NCBI RefSeq assembly: GCF_022394535.1
Contig: NZ_CP089414.1
Span: 682,001-746,000 of the forward strand
Source: Dyella terrae
Lineage (GTDB): Bacteria > Pseudomonadota > Gammaproteobacteria > Xanthomonadales > Rhodanobacteraceae
DNA length: 64,000 nt
Direction: 5' to 3'
Part shown: positions 20,001-28,865 of the stretch, piece after piece
How the letters are laid out: each line of letters begins with the position of its first letter
Position numbering within the stretch: the first letter of the stretch is position 1
Notes under the pieces: generated by a model
Told to the model about the DNA's origin: nothing
The model's database searches: none
The model's input: the letters and a program-made list of their open reading frames with translations, nothing else
Position numbers and translations under genes: made by a program

Positions 20001-23000
20001 CGCGCTACGCCAACGCGCTCAACGTCGGCGCCATCAGTGGCTGGGGTGCCGGCCAGCCGCTAAGCCTGGCGCAGGTGCAGCAAGGGCTGGTTGCATCGGG
20101 TAGCGATCGCACCGTTGCCACGACCTATAACCAGCTGAACCAGAAAACCCAGGTCCAGCAATCGTCGATCGCCATCGTGCTGACGGTGGGTCCCTTGGCA
20201 GGGCAAGGGGCGAACGGCTCGCCCACAACCACCTTCACCTACGACGCCTATGGCAACCAGACCAGCAGCGCTGTACTGATCCAGCCGGCATTGACGGTGG
20301 GCTCCACCAGCTCATCGGCTGTCTGGGCCACCACGTACAACTACTACGACGCACTGAACCACCAGGTGATGACGGTTGACCCCGTGGGTTACGTCACCAC
20401 GACCGCTTACGATGCCTTCGGCGGCATAACCCGTGTCACGCAGTATGCGCAGGCCATTGGTACCAGTGGCCTCACCACGGCCGCCCAGCCAGGGTTGCCT
20501 GCGGCAGGCACCTATGCCACCGGTTATGACCGGGTCATTGCTTACGGCTACGACGCCATCGGTCGCAAAACCAGCGAGTCCGACACCGGTGAATACGATG
20601 CAGTGGGTGGTACGGCTGGCCAGTTCAACTGGTCCGCTGGCGCCACCACGGCGAGCAGCGTCACCACCTATGGGTACGATGGCGAAGGCCGCCTCACCAG
20701 CCTTACCGTAAACGGACGTACGACGACCACTGCCTATGACGCGGCCGGTCGAGTGATCAGCGTCACGGGGCCCTCGCGTCAGGTCTTGGTCGACAACTGG
20801 CAGAGCCAGTTGGCGAGTACCTCGCTAGACCTGACCACCAGCAGCCTGTACACCACGGTCAGCCCGGTCACCACCAGTCTGTACGACGCACTCGGCAACC
20901 TGCTCACGACTACGGTTTCTGCGGGTTCGCAGTCGCAGGTCACGCATTATTTCTACGACGCACTCAATCATCAGACGGGTGAGTCGGACACCATGGGCAA
21001 CTGGTTTGCCACCACGTACGACAACAATGGCAATGTCCTAACCCAGAGCTCGACACTCACCGGCAATGCGGGCTCGGTGGCCGTTACCACCACCTACACG
21101 TACGACGCCAACAACCAACAGTTGAGCACAGTGACGCAGCGCAGTGGCGTCGGCGGTAGCGATACCTACTCGCAGGTGCAGTACAACGCGTTCGGCGAAG
21201 TGATTGCGCGCGGCGACAACAACGGTCTGGAGGCCCAGTACACCTACAACAATGCGGGTCAGCTCAGCACGGCTCCGGATGCCAAGAGCGGCGCCATACA
21301 TACCTACGGATATGACCTGGCAGGCCATCAAGGTGTGGATGGCATCTATGTAACGGGTGGCAGCCAGCGCACCTGGACGGTCAATACCCTTGATCTGGAT
21401 GGTCGGGTCGTGTCGCGCACCACGCCGAGCAGTTCGGCGTCCACGGGCAGCAATGGCACGGGCCAGCGCTTCACGTATGACAGGTGGGGCAATGTCAGCT
21501 CGCAGACCGACGAAAACGGCAACACCACCCACTTCTACTACGACAGCCAAAACCGCCTAATTCAGCAGGTGGAGCCGAATGTGCTTGTCGTGTCGGCCAG
21601 CGGCGTACGCACGTGGCAACAGCCGACCAAGGAGTGGTACTACAGCGTTGATGGCTGGCAGATCGGCTCCATCGACGAAAACGGCAATCAGAGCTGGAAT
21701 GCCGTTGACGCGGTGGGCAACGTGGTCATTGCGCAGGATGGCGTGGGCAATCGCACCTACACCGGCTACGACTCGCTGGGTCGTGCCGTCGCGCAGCAGA
21801 ACCCGCCGACTAACACCGCCACCGGCACCTACGCACGCATCACCTACACCAATTACAACGCGCTCAGCCAGATCGTGCAGCAGGGTGATTTCCTGCTCAA
21901 CAGCACTGGCAACGGTCGCACGCAGCAGGCGCAGCAGACGTACGCACTCGACTCCAACGGCGACCGCATCCAGGTCACCGATGCGCTGGGCAATACCAGC
22001 TACTACAGTTACGACAGCCAGCATCGCGTACTGACCAGCCAAACCGCCATCCAGCATCAAAGCGGTTGGCAGGAGAGCTACACCTACGATGCCAGCGGCA
22101 ACAAGATCGGCTACACCGACGCCAACGGCAATTCGGAAAGCTGGAACTACGACTACTTCGGTCGCGTGCAGTCGCACGTCGACCTGAGCGGCGCCACCAC
22201 CACCTACACCTATGACGCCAGCTCCGGCCTGCTGGTGAAGCAGGTCAGCAACTGGGCGCCGAGCGGGCAGGGCAATCCAGGCTATGTGCCGGGCCAGCTT
22301 ACCGGCAGTGGCAGCGAGCAGGATTACAGCTACTACGCGGACGGACAGGTCCAGCAACTCACGCAAAAGGTCGCTGGCGCGACCTCCGAGTGGGACACCT
22401 ATCAGTACGACGCCAACGGTAACCAAACCAACGACACCACCTACACCATGGATGGCGGCGGGCTGGCGGTGCATAACGCCACCAGCACCAACTACGACAG
22501 CCATAACCGCATCACCACGGTAACCACGGTCAACCCGGACAACAGCGTTGCCAGTACCCGTACCGTCTACAACTACGACGCGGCCGGCAACCGTCGCGCG
22601 GTGTTCGTGCAGAGCGCCTACGGCAATGCCGCGGCCATCAGTGGCAGTGGCGCACCGCCCACGGGCGGTCCTGGTACGCAGACGGCACCGGCGGGAAGCT
22701 ACTGGAATACCAACATCAGTGGCACGTTCACCGACAACGTCGGTTTCGGGCTGACCTTCAGCGCCACCGGCCTGCCGAGCTGGTTGTCGTTGAACAGCAA
22801 TGGTGTATTCAGCGGCACACCCACGACAGCCGGCAGTTGGACGGTGGCGGTCACCGCCACCGACGTCAACGGCCAGAGCGTGACCACCAATGTCGTGGTC
22901 AACGTGCCCGTCGCGGCACCGGTGTTCAGTGCTGGCGCCGCCAACCAGATCGGCGGCGTGGGCGGCGCGCTCAACTTCAGCGTGCTGGGTGCCACCGATC

Positions 23001-26000
23001 CAAACGGCGCCGCCATCACCTACAGCGCTAGCCAGTCTGGCGGTGGGGCACTACCTTCGTGGCTCAGCTTCAACGCCAGCACGCTGGCGTTCTCCGGCAC
23101 GCCCGTGCCGGGCAGTGTGGGCACCTACACCATTGCCGTTACGGCTACCGCAGCCAATGGCGGCGTGACCACGGAGACCTTCACGCTCAACGTGCAGTCC
23201 ACGCCGCCCGTCATCAACGGCACGCTCAGCAGCCAGACGGTCTACGGCACGCGCCAGTTCGCCTTCGGTTTCAATACCGGCGCGTTCTACGAAAGTGACG
23301 GCGACACGCTGAGTTACACAGCCGGCACGTACCAGATGCAAACCATTCCGGGCGAGCCGGTCACGGAAAACGACTCACCACTGCCGGACTGGATGACGTT
23401 CTACACCAACACGCTCACGTTTAGCGGCACGCCGCCACAGAGTGCCGTGGGGCAAACGTTCAACATCTACGTCAAGGGCAAGAATCCGCAAGGGCAGTAC
23501 GTCGAGGGCTATTTCAGCGTTACCGTTGCCCAGTACGTGCAGCCGCCGCCGGTCTACAACGGCAACCTGGCCAACCAGTCGGGCGTCATTGGCGGTGCGT
23601 CGCTCAACCTGCCGCTGACACCCAATGCGTTCACCGAGTCGGATGGCGGAGCACTCACCTATACAGGCTTGGTGCTCATTCCGGCGCATACGCTCACCAT
23701 CAACCGGGGTGGCGAGCCCATCGATACCCAGGTGGCTGCTTCGTGGGTGACGATGAATTTCGTGGGACTGAGTGTCAATGCTTCAACCGGCGCGGTCACT
23801 GGCGTGCCGGTGGCCATGAGGTACGAAACGTCGTCGTTCTCGACCCCGGTTTACGCAACGATCAGCAGCTACCAGATCCAGATCACCGCGACCAATGCAC
23901 AGGGTGGTGCGGCCTCGGGCATCTTCACCCTGAACAATACGTATGCGCCTGTTACTGTAGCCAACCCCATGCCGGCGCAGACGTATACGCCAAACACGGC
24001 TTTCAGTTACACCATGCCGTCCAACGTGTTCTACGACCCCACCGGCAACACGCTGACGTATAGCGTGAGCAATCTGCCGAGCTTCATGACTTACACCAAT
24101 GGCTACTTCGGCAACAACGGTCAGTCCGCTCCAGTGGGAACGTATTACATCACGGTCACTGCGCGCGACCCCATTTCGGGGAACACCGCCAGCACCACGC
24201 TTACGGTCAATGTCGCGAACGTACCGCCCGCCTTCACTGCCGGCGCAACCAATATTTCGACGATGCAGAACCAGGCCTTCACCTATCAGCCGGCCGGCGC
24301 TGTTGACGCCAACGGCGATGCCATCACCTACATGGCGGGCTACTGGAACGGTTCAAGCTGGACCGGGCTGCCTTCCTGGGTGAGCTTCAACGCATCCACC
24401 CACACCTACACTGGCACGCCGCCGTCCCCCGGCAGCTACACGTTTTCGATGTGGGCCACTGACTCCCATGGCGCGGGCGTATACGAGACATTCACGGTCA
24501 ATGTTTCCGCCCAGCCCCAGCCGCCGCAGTACGTCGGCACCATGAACGGCAAGCTCTTTGATTTCGCCTATCCGAAGGCTGTATCCATCAGCATCGCTAA
24601 CCAGTTCATCGACCCGCAAGGGGCGGCGATCAACTACACATACTCATCGTCCACTGGCGGGATCGTGCCGTCGTGGCTGTACTTCAACGCGTCAACCCTG
24701 ACGTTCACGGGCAACCCCAACATCCTGCGCGACAGCTATCTGACGTACGGGATCACGCTGACCGCCACCGACGCCAACAACGGCCTGTCCACCAGCATCA
24801 CCTTCACCATCGGCTACCAGGGCAAGTCCACCGGGGTCAACTCCATGGCGATGCAGGCGCAGTCCGTGCAAGCGGTCCAGGCCGCGCAAGCTGGTGTGCC
24901 CGACCTCCAGAGCTTCTGGTTCACCTACGACGCAGACAATCGCACCGTCGTGAACAACGGCGCGCTGAGCAATGGACAGATCGTGCTCACGGGTGGCACG
25001 TACGAAGATCCCTCGTTCGCGAACCAGTACGACGCCGCCGGTAACGTCGTCATCCGTAACTCCGTCAATTCGGTCGCATATACCCCGACCTTTACCCACA
25101 ACGTGACCTACAACGCTGGCGACTTGTTGAGCCAGCAGATGGTTTACGACGGCCGCAACGAACTGGCGCAGTCGTACTACCTCGTTGATACGACCATTGG
25201 CCAGAGCAATTTGGGCGTGCAGACCAAGTATTGGTATGACGCTGACGGTCATCAGATCGGTAACAACAACTACTTTGCATCCAATGCCCTCGAGCCGGAG
25301 CAAGGCCTGCCCGACATGCCGAACGGCACCATGTACATGCCTATTGGCGGGTGGCTCGAGTATGGCGCGGCCACAAGCTACAACGCTGATGGCCAGGTAA
25401 CACAGCAGGTGAGCTGGGGCGGCCCGACGCGCGATTGGCACCAGTTGGGCCTGATCTGGGAGAACGGCAACCCCATGCCGGATGAAGGGCAGACGGCCGT
25501 GCCCACGACCGCCAGCGACGGCCAGGCCGTCATGGCATCCACCACGACGTACACCGCCTTCGACCATGAGGACAACGTCACCTCCTACAGCTTCTACCAG
25601 CCGGGCGTGACAGGTGGCAATCCGGCCTACGGCGCCAACTACACCGTCAGCTACATCCGCAAGGATGGCTATCTGGAGCAAAGCACGGCTGGCACGCCGA
25701 CCGTCAGCGGATATCTGCCCGCTACCGACACCAGTTACTACGACGCCTTCGGCCAGCGCATCGCCGTCTCGCAGACCAGCCAGAACGGTGCCGGCAACGC
25801 CCAGAACGTCACTCGCGTGTTCGCCTATAACGCTACCGGAGAAATCCTTGAGCGTCGCACCGGCACCTCCAGTGGCAGCACGTTCACGCCCAATGGTGGC
25901 AACGGCACCGACCACTATGTCTACGCCAACGGCCAACAGATCGGGGACATGGATGAAGCTGGCGACATCAACGTCTCCGGCACGCTCACCGGTTTCAGCA

Positions 26001-28249
26001 GCGGCAACCCCACGCAGTACGTAGTGGCCTCCGGCGACACGCTGGAAAGCATCGCCCAGTCGGTCTACGGCAACAGCAGCCTGGCGTACATCATTGCTGC
26101 CGCCAATGGACTCACAAGTGATAGCGGCCTGGTAGTCGGGCAGGCGATCACTGTGCCGTCGGTGACGACGAATGCGAATACATCAACCACGTTCAAGCCG
26201 TATAACCCGGGGCAGATTATTGGCAGTACGACGCCGAGTTTGCCGGCGGCTCCTCCGCCGCCGCCGTCGAGTCATTGCAGTGGGTTGGCGGAGATTGTGG
26301 TGGCGGCAGTTATCGTCGTTGCAAGCATTTACACGGCAGGGCTTGCAGCAGAAGCCATGGGCGCAACAGCAAGCTCTACGTGGGCGGCCGGTGCGGCGGC
26401 GATGACTGGCGCGAGCTCTGCGGGGGTCGGTGCGAGTATGGCCGCAGCCGCGGCCGGTGGTTTTGTGGGGAGCTTGGCAGGGCAGGCGGCTGGCGATGCA
26501 ATGGGCGTCAGCCATGGGTTCTCACTGGCAGCGGCCCTCACCAGTGGCCTTGCGTCGGGCTTGACTGCAGGCATTGGCGGGGCGATTGGTGGTCAGGGCG
26601 ATGACTTCTCCATTGTTGCCAACAGTCAAGGTCATCTAGAGCCGGTCGGCGCCGGGCTTCTGGCCGGAGGCCAATATGCAAGTAATTCATTGGTTTCGAA
26701 GGTCACCGGTCAGGCGTCGCACTTCAGTTGGGCTGGATTGATCTCCACTGCGGTCACCTCGGGGATTACCGCTGATGCGGGTCTGGTCAGCGAGCCACTA
26801 CAGAGCATGGGGCTTAGCTCGGGGTCGTTCGGGAGTGATCTGGCGGCGGGCATTCTGTCCAGTGGAGTGAGTCGCGAGACCACCAAGCTGTTGGGTGACG
26901 ACCATGTGGCTAGTTGGGGCCAGACTCTGGAGGATGCGTTTGGGAATGCGTTGGGGAATGCCGCTATCGCAGGAATGAACAGCCCGAGCACCGCGCAGCA
27001 GGGCTTTAGTTTCGACTTCACTAAGGGCGGGCAGGGTGTAGGCGACACGATGGCCAGCGCGATCGATGGCAACGTTGCCTTGGCCGAAGGTTATGGCGGT
27101 CAATCACAAGATCCATTGAGCAATTTACCGCAGGTGCAATCCACCGATGAGCCCACGCTAGTGCAGCCTGGCGACGTGACGCGCTTCAAATGGAGCGCCG
27201 ATGGGTCTCACATTAGCTGGACCGAGCATCAGCAGGAGGTCAGCTATTCCAGTGGAGGGGGCGATGACTCGGAGCTTCTGCCTATCCCTCAAGGGAATGC
27301 CATAACGGATCTTGCACCGGTTACCGTGAATGGAGTTACGGATCTCCCCATGCCGGATCACTTCGATGCCTTGTATCCGACAACGAATGCAGGTGGCGCG
27401 CAGATGGAGATTGGGGGATTCAGCGCTACGCCAAGTACCTTCGCAAGCAGGATGTACGACAGCGCCCAAGCAAGTGCTGATGCACTGACCGTGGCCGACG
27501 AGGTTTATACGCCGGGAATGGCCGGTATAACGCGTCTGACGCCGAAGGTGCTGGATGGCATAGGTCAACTCTGGGGAGGCCTCTTCGCATCCTCCTACGG
27601 AGGGGTGCTGCAGGGCACAAATCCATTCACGCAGGCGTCAATCAATGCTGCGGATGTCAAAAATACACGCTTCAATGTCGCGGCAAATATCGCGGTGTTG
27701 GGCGTTTCCGCAGCAGAGGATGGCCTTGAATCGATTGCCTCCCTCTTGAGAGGCACCTTTCAGAAGACTGCAGACGATGGAGTTCAAAACACGGCATCAA
27801 AATTGACTTTCGATCCATCGCTAAACGTTGTAGACAAGAATTTCTCTGTCAGAACGGGGCAAATCCTGGCGGATAATCCAGTGGGCTCCGCGAGCTATGC
27901 GCGACTACAAAGCCAAGGTACCAATGTGGTCTTTGTGAATGATCCAGAGATGGCATCCATGGGATGGTTTGACCCCAATGCCAATGAGGTGCGAGTGAAT
28001 ATGTTGCTACACTCCTCACCGGAGGATGCTGCGTCCACTATTGTTCATGAGGCCACGCATCAGAACGGATTCTTCAATGGCATTCCGCAGAATACTCAGT
28101 ACACGGAGTATCAGGCGTTTAGGAACGAATACCTGTTCCAGAACGGCGTGAGGCCACCATTGAACGAGCGGATGAACATTTGGAACGACGTGCAACAGCT
28201 CTACCCTGATCTTCCTCAGGGTAAATATCCTTTTGGAGGTCAGCCATGA
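14069..28249 (+). CDS. Giant YD-repeat/RHS-type polymorphic toxin with Ig-like, LysM and HEXXH tip
   Basis: A 4726-residue protein. No classical signal peptide. Residues 28-90 carry the opening motif GQYLNLATGNLVLQ...LLRTYNSLG. Residues about 90-2850 are dense YD repeats (YDxxGR/TxxTDxxGNVTxYxYD) with a longer internal unit around ALTSAQLTALGAAP seen several times. Residues about 2857-3590 are He_PIG/Ig-like repeats (LPSWLSLNSNGVFSGTP and variants). A second YD stretch follows, then a LysM domain (VVASGDTLESIAQSVYG, about 3981-4031), a polyproline hinge and a Gly/Ala-rich hydrophobic stretch (about 4072-4150). From residue 4291 (FGNALGNAAIAGM) the tip is variable. It ends in an HEATH zinc motif (H4660, E4661, H4664) with probable third ligand E4680 in EYQAFRNE, so it is a candidate metallopeptidase toxin. 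The hallmark DxxGRxxSxDP of classical Rhs was not seen. The distal tip is AT-richer than the core, a sign of exchange. Delivery route unknown. Confidence 0.9.
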   Translation: MVAVISGNGLGLGNTSLTQLGQTSGGQASIGQAGGGQYLNLATGNLVLQNADEGLIVDGLPLNLLRTYNSLGQASGNQGWLFGFTRNLSAVTGTLNTAGSTLSRIADDGSTVTYAYNATLGVYVSQGQSSAGDTLSWNATTSNWTWTDGASRVQETYNASGQLQTLSDPETGASYSFGYNASNTLNTITASDGDQLQLGYTNGALTSLTISEIPPGGSTAVVRQQVTYGYDSQGRLQTVTTTLASDTHSSSTASYSTSYTYDGTSDRVTSVTQSDGTTVSYTYAADSNGTERVATITTGTGAAAQTLTLGYNLVTDTTTVTDGLGNITTYTYNAAGELVQVAAPAVNGGSPTTQYSYDANGNVLQVTDANGGITSYTYDANGNRLSAEDSTGHTVTYTYNADNQVTSQTTYSVAAQGVPGQSGYVAPSGAQTTYYVYDASDRLNYVIDPVGNVTEHDYGTSSGLTVLTSTKQYVGVSYALAGLSPSTPPTLAQLQGWVAGGNVQAVLGQMVRTDYSYDVRGQLSQSIQWDVLNSSGLGTLSGDVGATVTRFTYDAQGHLLQSATARGSNRTTLETTSYTYDGLGRLLSSTDPVGNVTSYVYTDSGNQLAITQANGLITTQVRNSAGELVSSTQSASGQASRVTSYLYNAAGQAVATIDPAGNVSYTFYDADGRVAGTVDATGAVIAYTYDADGHVIATTRYATLLSTVGWVSGGALTSSYPASLPVPTSTANDRAAHTLYDAAGRVIATIDAVGNVVTTAYDGEGNALGTTAYATALTGTQLTSLGAAPSWSALQADLVTSANDRTTHIIYDADNRPVASVDAAGYVTVSTYDTAGRIVKTTAYATALTSAQLTALGAAPALAAVQADIATNPADQTTRTYYNDQGQVVAQIDADGYLTTTSYDQTAHTVVDTRYGTALTSAQLSSLTGSESTAALVALLGSSPATQSTTSAYDADGRLSQLTAVDGTVTVYSYNTVGQLLSKTSTPTSGQGSARTTSATYDAFGDVATATDGNGKVTTYTYNVLGQRTTATDALGNTTWTYYDADGRVAYTVQGQPSGATLNANGDLVAYTYNAFGQVASTRRYAGMLTLTTGTSSGSTLNAANATTAQVAAAATALANPATDSTATYTYTLDGQVAGTIDQLGYQTASIYDAFGDLIQQQQQLSGPSNALAAANSTITTYAYDARGERTGQTDGAGSAVASSTSNAYDAFGRLISATDARGNTITYSYDNLGRQVSSSQVVQGATRTTQTTYDAFDRVMYTTDGAGNVTTYQYDLANHKTIVTTADGVTVTTVRDAFGDVVTVTDGAGDVTTYTYDGDGNLLTTKDALGNLSSNQYDADGHLTQTTDATGHVVTYTYDASGHVLVRTVDPSGLNLVTSYAYDGEGRELSVTDPTGSVTAYSYDADGHVLTQVQDAGTGKLNLTTTYTYDGAGRQLTVTVGAGTSAARTTQYVYDNLERLSQTIVDPSGLHLATSYTYDGNDNLTSVTDANGNITRTVYNEADEAVLSVGATGAVVQKTYDADGRITSVHAYATPLTSAQLSALGSAPSLAQVQADLTATGADQVSYTAYNAEGQVRYSIDPSGYVTETRYDSADRVSEVLAYAYAATVSASTAAALQQGTALASLAPLVSGAGNTDANAQATLHLYDADGRQRFTVQQNTVNGQLVGEVTEQRYDAAGRVTAAVQYGSLLTLSAGQSLALQWSTSSVAQALASAPSHVTAQVYDNAGRLRYSVDATSHVTETQYDVDGRVTATIAYANAITLPGTATVASMASAVSAANSGTSGARLTTTTYDAAGRVTATGDALGTNASFQYDATGLQTVRTNRDGQQTYVLYDKAGRKTLEQSPAVTVGSYNSSTQQYQTATQYLYTTYSYDSVGNVTAIGQGTGPDSAHVTTLYTTNYGYDAANHQTSTTYAGVASTHVTYNALGQAVVDQDADGHYQYKAYNADGELAYSIDGDGYVTATAYDAYGNALTTTRYANALNVGAISGWGAGQPLSLAQVQQGLVASGSDRTVATTYNQLNQKTQVQQSSIAIVLTVGPLAGQGANGSPTTTFTYDAYGNQTSSAVLIQPALTVGSTSSSAVWATTYNYYDALNHQVMTVDPVGYVTTTAYDAFGGITRVTQYAQAIGTSGLTTAAQPGLPAAGTYATGYDRVIAYGYDAIGRKTSESDTGEYDAVGGTAGQFNWSAGATTASSVTTYGYDGEGRLTSLTVNGRTTTTAYDAAGRVISVTGPSRQVLVDNWQSQLASTSLDLTTSSLYTTVSPVTTSLYDALGNLLTTTVSAGSQSQVTHYFYDALNHQTGESDTMGNWFATTYDNNGNVLTQSSTLTGNAGSVAVTTTYTYDANNQQLSTVTQRSGVGGSDTYSQVQYNAFGEVIARGDNNGLEAQYTYNNAGQLSTAPDAKSGAIHTYGYDLAGHQGVDGIYVTGGSQRTWTVNTLDLDGRVVSRTTPSSSASTGSNGTGQRFTYDRWGNVSSQTDENGNTTHFYYDSQNRLIQQVEPNVLVVSASGVRTWQQPTKEWYYSVDGWQIGSIDENGNQSWNAVDAVGNVVIAQDGVGNRTYTGYDSLGRAVAQQNPPTNTATGTYARITYTNYNALSQIVQQGDFLLNSTGNGRTQQAQQTYALDSNGDRIQVTDALGNTSYYSYDSQHRVLTSQTAIQHQSGWQESYTYDASGNKIGYTDANGNSESWNYDYFGRVQSHVDLSGATTTYTYDASSGLLVKQVSNWAPSGQGNPGYVPGQLTGSGSEQDYSYYADGQVQQLTQKVAGATSEWDTYQYDANGNQTNDTTYTMDGGGLAVHNATSTNYDSHNRITTVTTVNPDNSVASTRTVYNYDAAGNRRAVFVQSAYGNAAAISGSGAPPTGGPGTQTAPAGSYWNTNISGTFTDNVGFGLTFSATGLPSWLSLNSNGVFSGTPTTAGSWTVAVTATDVNGQSVTTNVVVNVPVAAPVFSAGAANQIGGVGGALNFSVLGATDPNGAAITYSASQSGGGALPSWLSFNASTLAFSGTPVPGSVGTYTIAVTATAANGGVTTETFTLNVQSTPPVINGTLSSQTVYGTRQFAFGFNTGAFYESDGDTLSYTAGTYQMQTIPGEPVTENDSPLPDWMTFYTNTLTFSGTPPQSAVGQTFNIYVKGKNPQGQYVEGYFSVTVAQYVQPPPVYNGNLANQSGVIGGASLNLPLTPNAFTESDGGALTYTGLVLIPAHTLTINRGGEPIDTQVAASWVTMNFVGLSVNASTGAVTGVPVAMRYETSSFSTPVYATISSYQIQITATNAQGGAASGIFTLNNTYAPVTVANPMPAQTYTPNTAFSYTMPSNVFYDPTGNTLTYSVSNLPSFMTYTNGYFGNNGQSAPVGTYYITVTARDPISGNTASTTLTVNVANVPPAFTAGATNISTMQNQAFTYQPAGAVDANGDAITYMAGYWNGSSWTGLPSWVSFNASTHTYTGTPPSPGSYTFSMWATDSHGAGVYETFTVNVSAQPQPPQYVGTMNGKLFDFAYPKAVSISIANQFIDPQGAAINYTYSSSTGGIVPSWLYFNASTLTFTGNPNILRDSYLTYGITLTATDANNGLSTSITFTIGYQGKSTGVNSMAMQAQSVQAVQAAQAGVPDLQSFWFTYDADNRTVVNNGALSNGQIVLTGGTYEDPSFANQYDAAGNVVIRNSVNSVAYTPTFTHNVTYNAGDLLSQQMVYDGRNELAQSYYLVDTTIGQSNLGVQTKYWYDADGHQIGNNNYFASNALEPEQGLPDMPNGTMYMPIGGWLEYGAATSYNADGQVTQQVSWGGPTRDWHQLGLIWENGNPMPDEGQTAVPTTASDGQAVMASTTTYTAFDHEDNVTSYSFYQPGVTGGNPAYGANYTVSYIRKDGYLEQSTAGTPTVSGYLPATDTSYYDAFGQRIAVSQTSQNGAGNAQNVTRVFAYNATGEILERRTGTSSGSTFTPNGGNGTDHYVYANGQQIGDMDEAGDINVSGTLTGFSSGNPTQYVVASGDTLESIAQSVYGNSSLAYIIAAANGLTSDSGLVVGQAITVPSVTTNANTSTTFKPYNPGQIIGSTTPSLPAAPPPPPSSHCSGLAEIVVAAVIVVASIYTAGLAAEAMGATASSTWAAGAAAMTGASSAGVGASMAAAAAGGFVGSLAGQAAGDAMGVSHGFSLAAALTSGLASGLTAGIGGAIGGQGDDFSIVANSQGHLEPVGAGLLAGGQYASNSLVSKVTGQASHFSWAGLISTAVTSGITADAGLVSEPLQSMGLSSGSFGSDLAAGILSSGVSRETTKLLGDDHVASWGQTLEDAFGNALGNAAIAGMNSPSTAQQGFSFDFTKGGQGVGDTMASAIDGNVALAEGYGGQSQDPLSNLPQVQSTDEPTLVQPGDVTRFKWSADGSHISWTEHQQEVSYSSGGGDDSELLPIPQGNAITDLAPVTVNGVTDLPMPDHFDALYPTTNAGGAQMEIGGFSATPSTFASRMYDSAQASADALTVADEVYTPGMAGITRLTPKVLDGIGQLWGGLFASSYGGVLQGTNPFTQASINAADVKNTRFNVAANIAVLGVSAAEDGLESIASLLRGTFQKTADDGVQNTASKLTFDPSLNVVDKNFSVRTGQILADNPVGSASYARLQSQGTNVVFVNDPEMASMGWFDPNANEVRVNMLLHSSPEDAASTIVHEATHQNGFFNGIPQNTQYTEYQAFRNEYLFQNGVRPPLNERMNIWNDVQQLYPDLPQGKYPFGGQP
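26937..26964. repeat. 28-bp core/tip junction repeat, copy 1
   Basis: These 28 bases are identical to 35922-35949. They encode FGNALGNAA at the junction between conserved core and variable tip of the giant RHS protein. Weaker similarity continues for about 30 bases downstream. Upstream similarity stops at once. Confidence 0.9.
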
Positions 28250-28492
28250 AGTCTTTGATCGCAGGCAAGGTTTCCAGTGCTGAGACGGTAAAGCTTATTG
28301 GCGAAGGATGGGAGTTGCACTGTCCCATCTGCAATGCAACCGTCAAGACGGTTCCGGAGCATTGGGTAAAAGGCACCCCCCCTACATGGAATTGAGTGTC
28401 CTGCTGATCAACGCCATTTCATGGTTCACTTCGATGACGGCGCTACGATGAGGGAGATGCGCGATCGCATGAAGGCAAGATCTCCTAAGTAG
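28246..28492 (+). pseudogene. Candidate immunity gene for the HEXXH tip, frameshifted in a C tract
   Basis: The ATG overlaps the RHS stop codon (ATGA), the usual place for a cognate immunity gene. The first frame reads MKSLIAGKVSSAETVKLIGE, then HCPICN, and stops at 28393-28395 after 49 codons. Directly after the 7-C tract (28375-28382 region) a second frame continues in convincing protein sequence (LHGIECPADQRHFMVHFDDG...RARSPK type ending) to TAG at 28490-28492. Removing one C gives a single protein of about 81 residues with CxxC plus a later Cys, a zinc-ribbon-like look. The break may be a sequencing error, a true inactivation or a phase-variable tract. No known immunity family is recognised. 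Confidence 0.65.
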
Positions 28493-28579
28493 CGAATGTT
28501 TTAATAGGCGCACGCCTCGTGCCGATAAGCCGATAAGGGGCCGGAGGTAGTTAAATAAGGCTCGTTTGTCGCTGAGAAG

Positions 28580-28605
28580 CGTCCGCCTCGTGCGGACGTT
28601 TTTCT
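28580..28605 (+). terminator. Rho-independent terminator after the first toxin/immunity cassette
   Basis: Stem CGTCCGC/GCGGACG with loop CTCGT, followed directly by TTTTTC and more T. It would end the RHS-immunity transcript, before the DUF2384 gene. Confidence 0.8.
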
Positions 28606-28640
28606 TTATGATGGCCTTCGGTCTTTCGACGGAGTGCTGC

Positions 28641-28844
28641 GTGGCGATCGTTGATGATCTACGTGTGAGGCGCGTCCTGCAGGCCGTCGAGGCGATATCG
28701 GGTGATCGCGACAAAGCGGTTGCGTGGCTACAGGAACCGCTCGTCACGTTCGGCGGCAAGACCGCTCTGGAGCTTGTCGCCGAAGGCCGCACCGACGATC
28801 TGCTGGGTTACCTAGCCTCGTTCGAATCCGGCTACGTCGGTTGA
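28641..28844 (+). CDS. Short DUF2384 (Xre/MbcA/ParS toxin-binding) protein, copy A
   Basis: A 67-residue protein consisting only of the C-terminal toxin-binding domain of Xre/MbcA/ParS antitoxins: EAISGDRDKAVAWLQEPL, FGGKTALELVAEGRTDDLL, and a C-terminal helix. The N-terminal DNA-binding half of full-length family members is missing. GTG at 28641 is preferred because GGAG lies 6 bases upstream; an in-frame ATG at 28611 would start inside the terminator T-run. No RES-type toxin gene is adjacent. A diverged second copy (38055-38255) follows the other tip/immunity cassette, so it is either a cassette-linked gene or a decayed antitoxin duplicated with it. Confidence 0.7.
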   Translation: MAIVDDLRVRRVLQAVEAISGDRDKAVAWLQEPLVTFGGKTALELVAEGRTDDLLGYLASFESGYVG

Positions 28845-28865
28845 GCGGATGGCCCACAACGATCA

